A DNA stretch of 64,000 nucleotides from Coprinellus micaceus (taxonomy: Eukaryota > Basidiomycota > Agaricomycetes > Agaricales > Psathyrellaceae), in NCBI GenBank assembly GCA_951394405.1, contig OX596343.1, positions 1,674,001 through 1,738,000 on the forward strand. Reading direction: 5' to 3'. Within the stretch, counting starts at the first letter, position 1; every line of letters begins with the position of its first letter. The translations under genes and the position numbers were made by a program. The notes beneath the pieces were generated by a model. That model saw nothing but the letters and a program-made list of their open reading frames with translations. It was not told where the DNA came from and searched no databases. Below, piece after piece: positions 1 to 10,343 of the stretch.

Positions 1-1802
1 TGATCGGCGTGCCCTCCATCACACGTAACGGGTCTACATCGAAAGGGAGTGGGAGCTCATCTCAGGGCCCTTCCCTCCCAAGACGCTCGTTGTCCAAGTG
101 GCGCAAGAGGGATCGGGGGGAGTCGGCGGCAGGTGTGGCGGGGAACAAGGCGAAGAGTAAGAGCGCGCCGTCGTCGCCTACAAAGCGTCATAGCCGGCCA
201 GGTACTGCAACCAAGGACCAAGCCCACGTCGACGAGCAGCAACAACAGGGACAGCAAGGGAGAGAAGGCAAGCGTGGCCGCCTCGCGAGCTTCTTTTCGA
301 GGATTTCCGGGCGGGATGGCTCGCCCGCGTCGTTCCAGAGCGGAAGCTCCAGCTCGCATGCGTCGTCCCTCCCCCTCCTTCGTTCTAGTTCCAGGGCGTC
401 GAGTTCCAATACCGGTACTGGCGCTGCAGGGAGTGAGCCGGATTTGAGGCACGTTCATGGGGCGTGGGAGGCTTTGCCTGTTGAGAAGACTAGCTCCAGA
501 GACGAGAAGGAGAGGGAAGCGATCCCACCTGTACCGCCAGTTCCGCCCCTGCATACGCTGCCGAGGATGGCCTCCAGAGGAAGCTTGAGAGGCGTTGCGG
601 TGCTCAACTCGTCTGCGATGTCGGGTTCGACGCCGCCTACGGCGTACACCCAGCCCAATGGGACGCCGCCGACGTCGTATTTCCAGCCTTCCTTCACCCA
701 CAGCTCATCCTCGTCGCCACATAGCCATAGCTCAGCTACCTACTCGCCTGTGTTGGGCTCGCCGTTGAATGGTTCTCCGAGGGTATCGTACGTCCCCGCA
801 CATGCCCCTTCGCATTCTGGGAGCCCCCATGCGAGCTATGCCCCGTCCCCCATCATCTCACCACCGTCGTCATCCTCCATCGCCTACTCCTCCGGGAGCC
901 CGGCCACAGTTGCGAGCACGCTCAACTCGAGAAGGACGACGATGACTTCTGCCTACCCAGTCCTTGAGTTCCACGACGAAGAGTCTATCCCGCCCACGCC
1001 GAGCAGTATCACGAGCTTTGCGAGCAGCACTGCGTCTTCCCAGATCCTCTTACGGACGAGTCGGAGCGTGAGCAACCTATCGACCGTGGCTGCGAGTCCG
1101 CTGGACGACACCTTCCCTCTGCTTTCACCTGTATCGCCCTCGTTCCCTGCGTCCCCGCCAGCCAAACGCCCCTCGTTCTCCAGCGCGATTAGTCGTGGGT
1201 CGGGTGTGAGCTTGCCGCCTCCCCCAGTCCCACCCAAGGACGAGGGGTATAACCCGAACGAGGACATCCATATGGCGATCCCGAGTGGACATGGGAGGAA
1301 GGAGAGTAAGGGTGCGGTGGCGGGCGGGGTGTATGCCCCCGGGTATGAGTGGCCCCCGTCTGCACCGTTGCCGGCGAGCGCGTTCGTGCCTGACTCGGGC
1401 CTGCAAGCCCCTGGGGTGTCGTTCAAGAGCGGCGAGGATAGGGAGGAGAAAGGACAAGGGGTCCTGGGAAGGTTGAGGTTGAAGTCGAGCCCGAGTCTTG
1501 GGAATTTGCAGGCGGTAAGGGAAAAGGAGAAGGAGAAGGAGAGGACGGGGTTGAGAGGGTTCGCGGCGAGGATAGGGATTGGGAAGACGTGAGTCGATGA
1601 AGAGGAGAAATGGTGGAGAAGGTATGTGTGGATTGCTTTTTGGTTACCATGCGAATTCGTAGCTGACTCTTCGTTCCTTAGAGACCTAAGCTCGACGAGG
1701 ACCACAAAACACCAGCCATACAGCCCCTGCCCGTCGCCCATGCCGCGCCCAAAACCGCCTCCGGAATTACCAAAAGCAAAGCGTACCCTATGCCTAATCT
1801 AA
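1..1802 (+). CDS. Ser/Pro-rich protein, 3' part (5' end outside window)
   Basis: The reading frame is open from the left edge, so the true start lies outside; the codon at position 9 is GTG, not a eukaryotic start. About 530 residues are visible, strongly enriched in Ser and Pro, with basic patches near the start and PPVPPVPP and PPPPVPPK stretches that could bind SH3 or WW domains. No folded domain is recognised. The frame reaches TGA at 1592, but a good donor (GTGAGT at 1589) and an acceptor at 1680-1681 preceded by CTGAC allow a 93-nt intron; splicing would give a second exon 1682-1802 ending in TAA, adding about 40 residues rich in Pro and Lys. A nested alternative donor GTATGT at 1622 would lie after the stop. 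Low-complexity regulatory or scaffold protein is a guess only. Confidence 0.6.
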
Positions 1803-3330
1803 TCCATTATTGCATTAACATCACACTCCTTCATTTTTCGTCTCTCTATCTGGAACAAATCAAAAACAAACCAAGTCACTCGTTACTCTCGATAATCCCG
1901 TAATCAGTGGGCAGGGCGCGGTGTGGGAGGCGTGGACCATTCAACACCAAAAGACGTATGGCCAGGCGTTCGATCCTCAAACCATCGTTCATCTCTCGAC
2001 GACACCGCTCGATCATCCAAGACCCGGCCTCGTCCCACCCCTCTTCCTCGCCATTAATCATTTGTACTCATATCCAGCTGCATTCAACGGCATACGCAAC
2101 GCTCATTTGGATCTCTATCTCTTCTTCTGTTCATCGCCAACCCCTCTTTCGCTCTTAGCCTGGTCCTTACCGGCGAAAGCTACTTTGTATATTCCGGACC
2201 CCGTTGTCTATTTACTTTTCGCGTGCAGATTGCTTTCGATTTCTATTGCCTATTTACTCTTCAGGTCCTTGTCACCGGCTACTATCTATTCACATTCTAG
2301 ACCTATAGATCTCCCATTTCTCATCTCTCTTCCCCTGCCTATTTCTTTCCCTTTTGCTCCTCATCATTTCCTTGCCTATTCGTCGCTTTCTTTGCTGTAC
2401 AGATCTCGATCTATCATTCATCCTCGTCTACTTACCTATCTCACCGTGCACATACAACAAAAATTACCGGCATCTCCTACTCCAACTACTCATATCCGCA
2501 TCTTACCTTGCATAGATTACCAACCGTTACCTACTTAGAGGCCCCCGAAGGCGAAATTGAATTCGACTCTGCTTTGCATTTTCTTGGTTGCGACCCTCGT
2601 CAGCGTTTTTGGATCTTAAGACTTAAGTGGACCCGCTTGGCACTATTCAGGGGATGGGATGTTAGCTGCCAGGGCGACGGAACCGACCCTGGCGGTCCTG
2701 CGAGAATGCTGAGGAATGTAAGTAGACGATGAACGTGATGATGTCGAGGATGGTTAGGAACCTGGATGCCTCTCGATCGAGGAGGGACGGAAGCGCTTAG
2801 GTCGGCAATATGCATGCATTCGATCCAAGATATGGAGGCTGGAGCAAAGGGTCGTCGATCGAGTAACTGTGCATCTCGTGGCGAGGAATCATTCATCAAG
2901 AATTGTCGAAACGGATCCAGAAATGCGATTATACAGAAACTAAAATACAGGTATACATGCATGCGTGTGTCTGGGGGAAACCTATTGATACAGTGAATTG
3001 AAATGAGGGGGAGGTTAAAGTAGGGTCGAAACGGGACCAAACGAAGGAGGGGTCAGTATGCTGAGGTAGCCTACAGGTGGAGATGATGGAAGCGGAACCG
3101 GACGGGTATGTGTGAATGAATAAGCGCCCATCGTCAAGCATGGCACGCTACTGGAGTATCGTCCGCCGGTGTCCTAGGACTCGCCTAGGATGAACCGGCC
3201 GTGGGTGTGCTCAGTCGCGACAAGCACTGGACGCCACCTGCTTCGAAGCAGGCTTCGTTCAAGGGCGACTGAGGTCGTTATGTTTTGTCAAGGTTCGGAG
3301 GGCAGGAAGTGGGTGTCGAATTCAAAGTTC
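1803..3330. other. Intergenic, no gene recognised
   Basis: Stretch without a convincing gene. About 2060-2480 is pyrimidine-rich on the + strand, which keeps one frame open (1921-2538) without coding character. The part just below 3330 probably holds the 3' UTR of the minus-strand peptide gene. Confidence 0.5.
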
Positions 3331-3750
3331 TCAAAGAACGATGAGATCCGGACTCCGGTTGTACTTGTTCGGTGGTACGACGGCTACACAAGTCACAGTC
3401 AGTCAGTTAAGGGGTTCCTCAGTTAGGATTGGGACAAGCTCAACGTACCTGACCAAGCCCTAGCAATTACCTCGTCGGCATTGCGCTTCCACGAAGGCCT
3501 GTTCTGCTGAGGTTCAGGGGCCGCATCGCGCCTCCACGGCTGCGAGCTGGGGTGTTCGGGGGAAGGAGAGGGCTCGCGTCTCCATGAGGGTCGGTTCTGC
3601 TGAGCCTCGGGTGAAGGCGTTGGGGCGGAGGCGACGAGTGAGGTGAGGACGGAGACTAAGTAACGAGGGAAGTGAGCAAGGTAAATGAAGGAGAAAGAGA
3701 CAGACAAACGTACGGGAGATGAGGAGGATTTGGGCAAGGGGGAAGTACAT
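3331..3750 (-). CDS. Secreted Kex2-processed repeat peptide precursor (KEP-like)
   Basis: Spliced minus-strand gene with exons 3714-3750, 3449-3655 and 3331-3383; introns of 58 and 65 nt, both starting GTACGT and ending TAG. It encodes 98 residues. Residues 1-23 form a clear signal peptide (MYFPLAQILL..., ending ASA). Then come three heptapeptides, each followed by a dibasic Kex2 site: QQNRPSW-RR (31-39), HPSSQPW-RR (47-55) and QQNRPSW-KR (62-70). The spacers (EPSPSPE, DAAPEP) alternate with Pro/Ala, as in the dipeptidyl-aminopeptidase-trimmed spacers of yeast alpha-factor. This layout is known from fungal alpha-type pheromones, Kex2-processed repeat proteins and some RiPP precursors. Basidiomycete mating pheromones are instead farnesylated CaaX peptides, and no CaaX box is present here. 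Secreted signalling peptide or RiPP precursor is inference. The last exon is the least certain. Confidence 0.75.
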
Positions 3751-3908
3751 CGTTGCGATAGAAGACTGGCTTCAGTTGAGTGTAAAGAATGGCCTGGTGG
3801 GTCTGCGAGACTGGGCTCGATAGGGGTGAGGTCGAGGGGGAGATACGACGGATGCGACACGACAAGGGAGAACAGAGTACTGAGGGGAAATCACCCCCAA
3901 CCCGACGT

Positions 3909-3916
3909 CCTTATAT
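3909..3916 (-). promoter_or_regulatory. TATA-like box of the repeat-peptide gene
   Basis: On the minus strand this reads ATATAAGG, about 160 bases upstream of the ATG at 3750, a reasonable distance for a TATA box plus a 5' UTR of about 130 nt. Confidence 0.4.
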
Positions 3917-5003
3917 CTATCGAACCTCTCATGAATAATTTCCCAAGCACATTGTCAGGCCCCTGGCAGGACAAGGCACGCCTTCCATGGAGAACGTGCC
4001 TCCATGCCATTCTGGTAGAGGGACATCCCTTCACAAGTTTGGAGACGTAAGCGTCAAGTCTCTCCTGCGAAGGGTTGAAGGGTAAAGGGACATCCCGAAT
4101 TGAACATGGGTGTGGAGGTGAAGGGATAAAGGACGCGCCCATTTGGGAACGTGGGTCCTTGTATTTCTTGAGGCGCGTGATGGCATATCTGATGGGCGCT
4201 TCTTGCCAGGCGATCCTCGCCTCAAGCAGCAGGTTCAAAGCGCTCACGCTCCCCGTGACACCGGTAGACCGGAGGGGTAAGTATGCCTGAGGCCTCGAGA
4301 CCTTGTTCAAGTGAAGACAAGGTGGTGGAGTGAAGGAGCGCTTGGAGACCTTATACTCTCATCGTGCTGTAGAGGTAGTATCCATGGACTAGCTTGCTTG
4401 TGAGGACCGAAATCGAAATAGACCGTGTGTTATGAATATGCTACACTAGGCTAAGCTAGACTAATAATACAGTGGGGTGCAAAGGGAATATGTGCGCATG
4501 CGCTGCTATGGCTACAGGTGGTTGAACAGGTGAATGTCGAACCAGGAATGAATGTCAAAGGCCAAAGTGAATGATCCAAAGAGATGCAAGTGGACGGATG
4601 GAACGTAAAGGAAGATGAAGGGTGTGTTGGGCGTAGAAACGAACCGAAGCGAAATGAGAAGAAGTGAAATGAAATGAAAGTAAAGGAGACGGAAAGACGG
4701 AGGCGGGTGCAAAGGAGTGGAACGGCTCGGTGCTGCGGGGAAGCCTAAGAGTCTATGAACTTGAATCGCGAGACGAAACGAAGAATGGTAAATGGTAAAC
4801 GCATAGTGGATAAACGATCCATGATGCTGGTCGACGCCGGAAGGATGGGACGTTAGGCTGGTTGCCAACTGGTTTCGCGAAGGCGGGTCGAGTTGATTCT
4901 AAACCGAATAACAAGTCAGCACATTGGAATTGGAAAGTGGCAAAGCCAGGTCGACAACATACCTAGCGAAGCGAAGCTCGACACGCTGAGGAAACGAGGG
5001 GGC
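3917..5003. other. Intergenic between the two peptide genes
   Basis: No gene seen. Probably upstream sequence of the gene at 3750 and the 3' UTR of the gene at 5225. Open frames here are short and compositionally biased. Confidence 0.5.
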
Positions 5004-5225
5004 TTAGAAACACGCTTTCATCCTCCCGAATTCACCAATCTGACACCGGCGAGCCTCGAGCTCGACGATCGAAGCGGGGATCCCAGGCGCGGGTATAGGG
5101 GCGGCGGCGACCGAGGTCACTGCGACGACTACAGGACATTGTTAGTACCGACATTTGACAAGCTAAGAAGAGCGAGACGTACAGCAGACGACAGCGATAG
5201 AGACGAGGCGAGCGGTGAATTGCAT
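5004..5225 (-). CDS. Small secreted protein with a C-terminal Cys-flanked peptide
   Basis: Two exons, 5183-5225 and 5004-5128. The 54-nt intron has GTACGT, a perfect TACTAAC branch site and a CTGTAG acceptor. The product has 55 residues: a signal peptide (about 1-24, MQFTARLVSIAVV...SVAAA), a short Pro/Ala-rich pro-segment (PIPAPGIPAS), an acidic stretch ending ELEARR, then the 13-residue tail CQIGEFGRMKACF up to the stop. Arg-Arg at 41-42 is a plausible Kex2 site, so the mature product could be a peptide closed by a Cys43-Cys54 disulfide. As in the neighbour at 3331-3750, the intron is in phase 1, splits the signal peptide after about 13 codons and starts GTACGT, suggesting related genes. 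No known peptide family is recognised. Confidence 0.7.
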
Positions 5226-5392
5226 CTTGGCTGAAGATTGGTGGGGTAGCAAAAGAAGGATGAATGAAAGTGGTGGATGAAAGTGTAGCACGAGAGGCAG
5301 GAAGGACGATGCTGCTCAGCGGCTTGGGAGAGGGGGGAACTTGTCGGAAAAGACCGAGATAAGGAAGAATGGATGCCAGGACGACGTCGCCC

Positions 5393-5398
5393 TTTATA
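5393..5398 (-). promoter_or_regulatory. TATAAA box of the small secreted peptide gene
   Basis: Perfect TATAAA on the minus strand, about 170 bases upstream of the ATG at 5225. A pyrimidine-rich leader lies between them. Confidence 0.5.
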
Positions 5399-8284
5399 CC
5401 GCAGAAAGCTTACGCTTAAGCAAGAGCCTATGTTCTGTTGCAATGACAACAACGCAGCGTGCCTCGGATTGTGGAAGGAAGAGGAAGAAGGAAAGACATA
5501 TAAGGAGAAAGCCGATGTCGGCAGGCAGGCACTTATGCAGGCTAATGCTCGGGCAACACCCTGCGCCATGACGCAGGGCCAGCACAAAATACAACGACCA
5601 ACGTTGGAAATTCTTGAATGATTGCCACCTCGAGGCGCCAGTCGGACCCAGGGCAATTTGGACAAGCGTCTTGCCTTCTTGGGAGTATCGTTATACGAGA
5701 GTCGGTAGCAGAGACGAACAATGCCCGCCGAAGGCACCATGAGAGAGCAGGAAGCTTGTGAGTGGGGGAGCCTGGGAGACGACCGCCTTGACTCCGCCCT
5801 AACGTTGTTCTCGCTCAAGAACAAAGGAAGTGCCTGGAAGAACCCACTGGTATGGGCTGGAATAGGTGGGATTTGTGGGCGAGGGGTAATTTAAATGAGT
5901 ATCCTTGGTATCAAACTGACTGGCGGGGGCGCTTGTAGACGTCGGTGTCGCCAGGACGCGATAAAGATACGCCCCCAGCCCAAGTCGAACGAGAGGTATT
6001 GTATGACTGTGCCGCAAAAATAGACAAAGTGAAATATTTCATTATTCCAGAGATGTATTGAGCTTTGTCCGGTGCCGAGATGCGTTTGTGCGGAGAGGAT
6101 GGAAGGAGCAGAAGGGTCGTGGTCGTGGTGGTCGTCCATGAGGAAGTGAAGGTTCGATTGGGGAGGTTCGGCAACTCCCGATCGGCTGGGAGGATATTTG
6201 ATCCGGGTCTATGGTTATTTTCCCATCCGCCTCCAAGACACTCACCTTGTCCTCCTCCCACTGAGTGCTCTGACCAACGCTATCGAGGTCCCTGGGCCTG
6301 ATAGTCCCTCAATGGTTGAGAGACGAGCGTGGTGCCCATCGAACCGGATGGCTAACTGCTTCCCCGACGCTGTCACGTTGGAGTTCCACCTTGTCCAGGC
6401 CGCTCTGACTCGCTGCCTCTCGCTCTGGTCTCGCTTCTATACATATTGGCCGCCAGCTTCTCGTGACCTGCAGGGACCAGCCTCGAGAACTCTCAGAACT
6501 TCAATCCCAACCTTTGGCGAAATCCGACCCCTTCACCCAAGATACTCCTTCGAGCCTCAACCAACCTGTAAGTGCTCCGGCATCTGCCGGCGCTAAACCA
6601 CCTTGCTTCAGCACCACCTATCGGTTTCCTGCTCCTGCTCTTTCTTCCCCCATCTGGCCGTAATCCTGGTTCAGAAAAGGCTCATAATTCTTGAAAACAC
6701 GAACAATGACTGAAGTCCCATTTGATCTTTGTGATAAGCGCCCAAACGCTCGCTTGTCCATCGACGAGCGAACGTGAGGACGAATCACGGTCGGAAACCC
6801 AGCTTGACGTGCGGGAAGGTCCTTTCCTTTGATTATCCTGACAGCCCTTCAGGGTGTTCACCCACGTTCAAGGACAACAACCTATATTCTACTCGTATCG
6901 TCCACCAAGACGTCACCCCCCACTCCCCGGGATCGGATATGGCGTCTCCTTCAAGGCCGCAGAAGTTAGAACTTCTCGCCACTCCCCGAGAAAGCCTTCC
7001 TCTATGGGATAAAATAGATAGGCGCTCCTCCCTTCATCAATTCGACCCTCCACAGGCACCAAGGTTGTGGAGCGGCTCGACCCTGATGTCCAACTTTGCG
7101 ACGGGATGCTCTATCATAGTGGGTGGGCATATGAATTTCGCTGCACGCGGCCTTTCATCGAACGGGACATGGCTTGCCTACAATTGCTCGTTGAGAATGA
7201 CTTCCACCTTCAGCACCACAACAATGGCACTTCATAATTGACTGCAGCTCTCAGACGTCCTTCTCATCATTAAAGTGTTCAAACTCATACTCACGCAAAG
7301 CTGAGGAGACGAGAAAACGGGCTTCCGGCGTGTGCATTTCTCGTGATCCGAGCGCGAGCATGGCCATGCACATATTTCCTAAAGCCAGGTGTCGTCAGGC
7401 CCACAGGTGAGTTTGGGAACTGGTAGACCGATACAAGATGAAGGCTGTTTGCGGACATGGCCACTGCCAGTGGGCTGAAGAGCCCTTGGCGTCGGGGTAG
7501 TGGATGCCACCATTCAGGTTGAAGTGAAACCTTCTTCGTCCTGAACTTAGTGGACGTGTGGTTTCCCCTGGCAAGTCACTATACCCGGGAGATAAGGGAG
7601 GTCGTTACCCCCGACCCGTTGGGGCAATGCATTAATTTTCCGGGGCACAGACCGACGTGGTGTGGTCACGAGAAGGGGAGAAAGCAGAAAATCCGTTTCT
7701 CGTGATCAGAGACCAAGCAACAACAAATAGCGTTACATTTTATTGCCATTTATGGTGTTTAAGAGACATTCCACTGCCTTGCTGAAGCAAGGAACTGAAG
7801 CAAGGAACAGCCCATATCATGCCCAAATGGTAGAATCAACCCCCTCCTTCATCCTGCCGGATTCAGCGTTGCACCCAAGCTCTTCGACTGAAAGCAGAAC
7901 TCGCTTTACCTTCGCTCATCCCCACACAAGGCCCTGTTCCCCGCTTCTAGAAACGTGATTGTGCCCCCCACATCCCTTCGAGCGCGCTGGCTGAGCTTCG
8001 AGTTAAATTGGGTGGGCTTTGGTCGTGGGAGGCTGACCACGCCATTGTAGTCCATGGCTCCTACCCTGGTACCTAGTGGTTTCCCATGGTCTTTCGAACT
8101 TGGAATCATGCGAGGATAAATAGTGAGATTCGTATATCTGCGCAAACGCACCAGGGACCAAGTGAGGTGTTATACGATATCAGCCAAAATGGACTCATTC
8201 AAGATAGGCGCCCAAATATGCCTGTCAAAACTCGAACCGACCCCCGTTCCGGACGTCCCACACCCGTGATGCCAGCGGTCCATC
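5399..8284. other. Intergenic, no gene recognised
   Basis: About 2.9 kb in which I see no convincing gene. Several frames of 60-155 codons are open on both strands but none has a recognisable domain or a supported exon chain. The motif TTTCTCGTGATC occurs twice (near 7340 and 7700). Confidence 0.4.
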
Positions 8285-8560
8285 TCATACAGCGGTTGCG
8301 CTCATCGGTGGTTCTCCACGACGCTTCCTCTTCGCCCCCGCAAGTGGAGTTGTCTCGAATGACCCTAGCCCCGGTGTACCCCTAGTTGAGCTCGAGCGAA
8401 TAGAGCTCGAACGAGACCGCGGAAGGCTCGGATCCCTAACCCTAGGCATCAGTGAGAATGGCATTTCCTGCATCGCGGGCGACTGAGAAAGGAATAGACA
8501 AGCTGCCCTGAAATGCGAACGCCTTCGTCCCTGCAAGTGCACCCAGATCACCTTTACAAG
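8285..8560 (-). pseudogene. Decayed 3' fragment of a 2OG-dioxygenase-family gene
   Basis: Minus-strand remnant of the C-terminal end of the family described at 18367-21542. One frame reads GTKAFAFQGSLSIPF, nearly the same as the pseudogene at 12689-13714; after a frame change another reads LAGAKRKRRGE, matching the basic C-terminal ends of the copies at 33744 (IAGVKRKRTED) and 45016 (LAGTKRKHRE). No intact frame connects them and the rest of the gene is absent. Confidence 0.75.
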
Positions 8561-8757
8561 TTGATACTAAACGGATAAATTTGAGGACGGTTCTATTCAC
8601 ACTCGTTTCATTGATTAAGGCGCAGAGCGTAGCTAATGTATGAATTACTAAATGTACGAAGAGACTTCTCAACCGCGTAACACTAAGTGGACCAAAGGTA
8701 ACAGAAAACATGCGGGTAAGAAATTTCACATATGGTGGTACCAAACAAAGTTGCCCT

Positions 8758-10055
8758 TTAAATACACACAACCTTTCCAGTGCTCACTGGCGGGTCAGCG
8801 GGGCCAAGGGGCTGGCAGTTGCTGGACCAGTTAATGAGAGCGTCTTGATCCCACCCGATCTTCCCCATTTTTCGCGTGTGCTCGATGACTGACCCACGAG
8901 AAAGATTGCTTGATTCCTTTCGCTTGAAAGCTGGTGATGGATCGTCAGAGTCCACAGGATCGTAATGAGCACCCATCGTATTGGAGTTTCCAGCACGATT
9001 CGGGGTCGGAGATAGTCGTCTCAGTCTCTTGCGAGATGGACCGGAACCTCTCCCTTTTTCCGTGAAGACATCGTAGTCTTTGTCGTTGGGATCATCGCCG
9101 CCATTTCCTTCGTCGTCATCGTCATCGCCGTCATAATCGGGGTAGGGAGGCCAATAGGTCGGATCAGACTTGGCCTCAGCAGGGACAGGGACAGACCAAG
9201 ATATATATAATTTGAGGATGGTGATAAGGATGGGAGATGTCTGTGCGAGGGCTTCAAATTTGTCTGTCGGCATCGAATACAACTTAGAACCGCCCGATAC
9301 GATGACGAACTTTGGGTGAATGTGGCTGACAAGTGCGGGGAGAGTGGTGAAGGGGTACAGATGGGTCGTAAAGGCGTCATGGGAGAGTGGAATGCTGTCG
9401 TTCTGGCGGAGGAGCACGTTTTCCTCCATATTCTTGAGAGGTATGAGACGGTATTCGAACTTATTGTCGCGATCCTACACACACCAGACGTTAGCGCTTC
9501 GGTCTCAGTCAGCCCTGGAACCGCCCTTACTTCAATGATCGGGAACGACTTTCTGTTTGCCCGCAGCGGATCCCCGCGTAGAGCGCCAAAGTATCGCTGA
9601 ACAATGTCTTCTGCCGGTACCAATATATACTGACCGGCATCGAACATACGATGAATGGAAGCGCCAGCTATTCAGATGCATTGAGTATGAAGGCTGCCAC
9701 TAAGGTGCGAAAGCAGAGCGTACCAGGGAATACGTTCTGACGTGTGTCCAGGTTCAATGTGTTGCTACGCATCCCCCAATGCCACTCCAGCGAGCCGAGC
9801 TAGGTATGAAGGTGGTGAGGTTACGATATGTCAAACGACAGCAGAAGTTGCAGAACTGCGTACGAATTCTTTATTTTTCCAGGCCTTTCGGGCCAAGACA
9901 TGGCAATACTCGACGCCGCGGCTGGGCGGGGCATTCTCAACCAAGCAACGACCCTTGTTGGGGTCAGCCACCCCAACACGAGATTTGACGGCGTTACGTC
10001 TGTCGTGTTCGATCCTGGATTCGGGCGTGGAGTCTAAGTCGCTGATGGTCTGCAT
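8758..10055 (-). CDS. HNH-type nuclease family protein (basidiomycete)
   Basis: Four exons: 9864-10055, 9724-9799, 9531-9667 and 8758-9474, with introns of 64, 56 and 56 nt. Together they encode 373 residues without interruption. Residues 37-105 carry an HNH-like pattern: a Cys/His start (EYCHVLAR, His52), then W-HWGMRSNTLNLDTRQN, then SIHRMFDAGQYILVP (His94), as in the large HNH nuclease families of basidiomycetes. A middle region of moderate conservation follows, then an Asp-rich linker (DGDDDDDEG, about 253-263) and a basic segment SRKRLRRL that could be a nuclear signal. The start is set at the Met of MQTISDLDST; the frame stays open further upstream through a Pro run caused by a GGT microsatellite. 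Biological role unknown. Confidence 0.8.
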
Positions 10056-10062
10056 GTGTAGA

Positions 10063-10086
10063 GGTGGTGGTGGTGGTGGTGGTGGT
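10063..10086. repeat. (GGT)n microsatellite
   Basis: Eight consecutive GGT units just upstream of the HNH gene start and of the DUF1996 gene on the other strand. Confidence 0.95.
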
Positions 10087-10343
10087 TCAACCTGGATACG
10101 CCACACGAGAGCAGCAGCTGGACCAAACAACAAGAACAAGAACAAACAAGAACAATAACAATGGCAACAACCGCAACCACCAACCACCACCCACAGCTCG
10201 CTCGCACCGATCGTTAGGTGAGTTGTGGATATGGGAGAGCTGAGGAAGGACACGCAAGAAGTCTTCTGATATGTACCCTGTATTAACCACCGATTTCGGG
10301 CGTCCTCCGCACGATTTTGTTGAGACTAACACGCATATCCCAG

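Noticed and set aside
1921..2538. 205-codon open frame on the + strand
   Set aside because: It arises from a pyrimidine-rich stretch; composition is biased to Ser, Leu, Pro and Ile, with no domain and no splice context. Treated as non-coding.
4512..4868. 118-codon minus-strand frame with hydrophobic runs
   Set aside because: No promoter, no exon chain, and it lies in the likely 3' flank of the small peptide gene; the hydrophobicity follows from base composition.
5911..6039. Possible third small secreted peptide beginning MKYFTLSIFAA on the minus strand
   Set aside because: Start resembles a signal peptide but it is too short, no GTACGT-type intron follows, and the rest has no processing sites.
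6774..7241. 155-codon + strand frame
   Set aside because: Begins with GTG, not ATG, and no family or exon structure supports it; a competing frame in the same DNA looks equally plausible.
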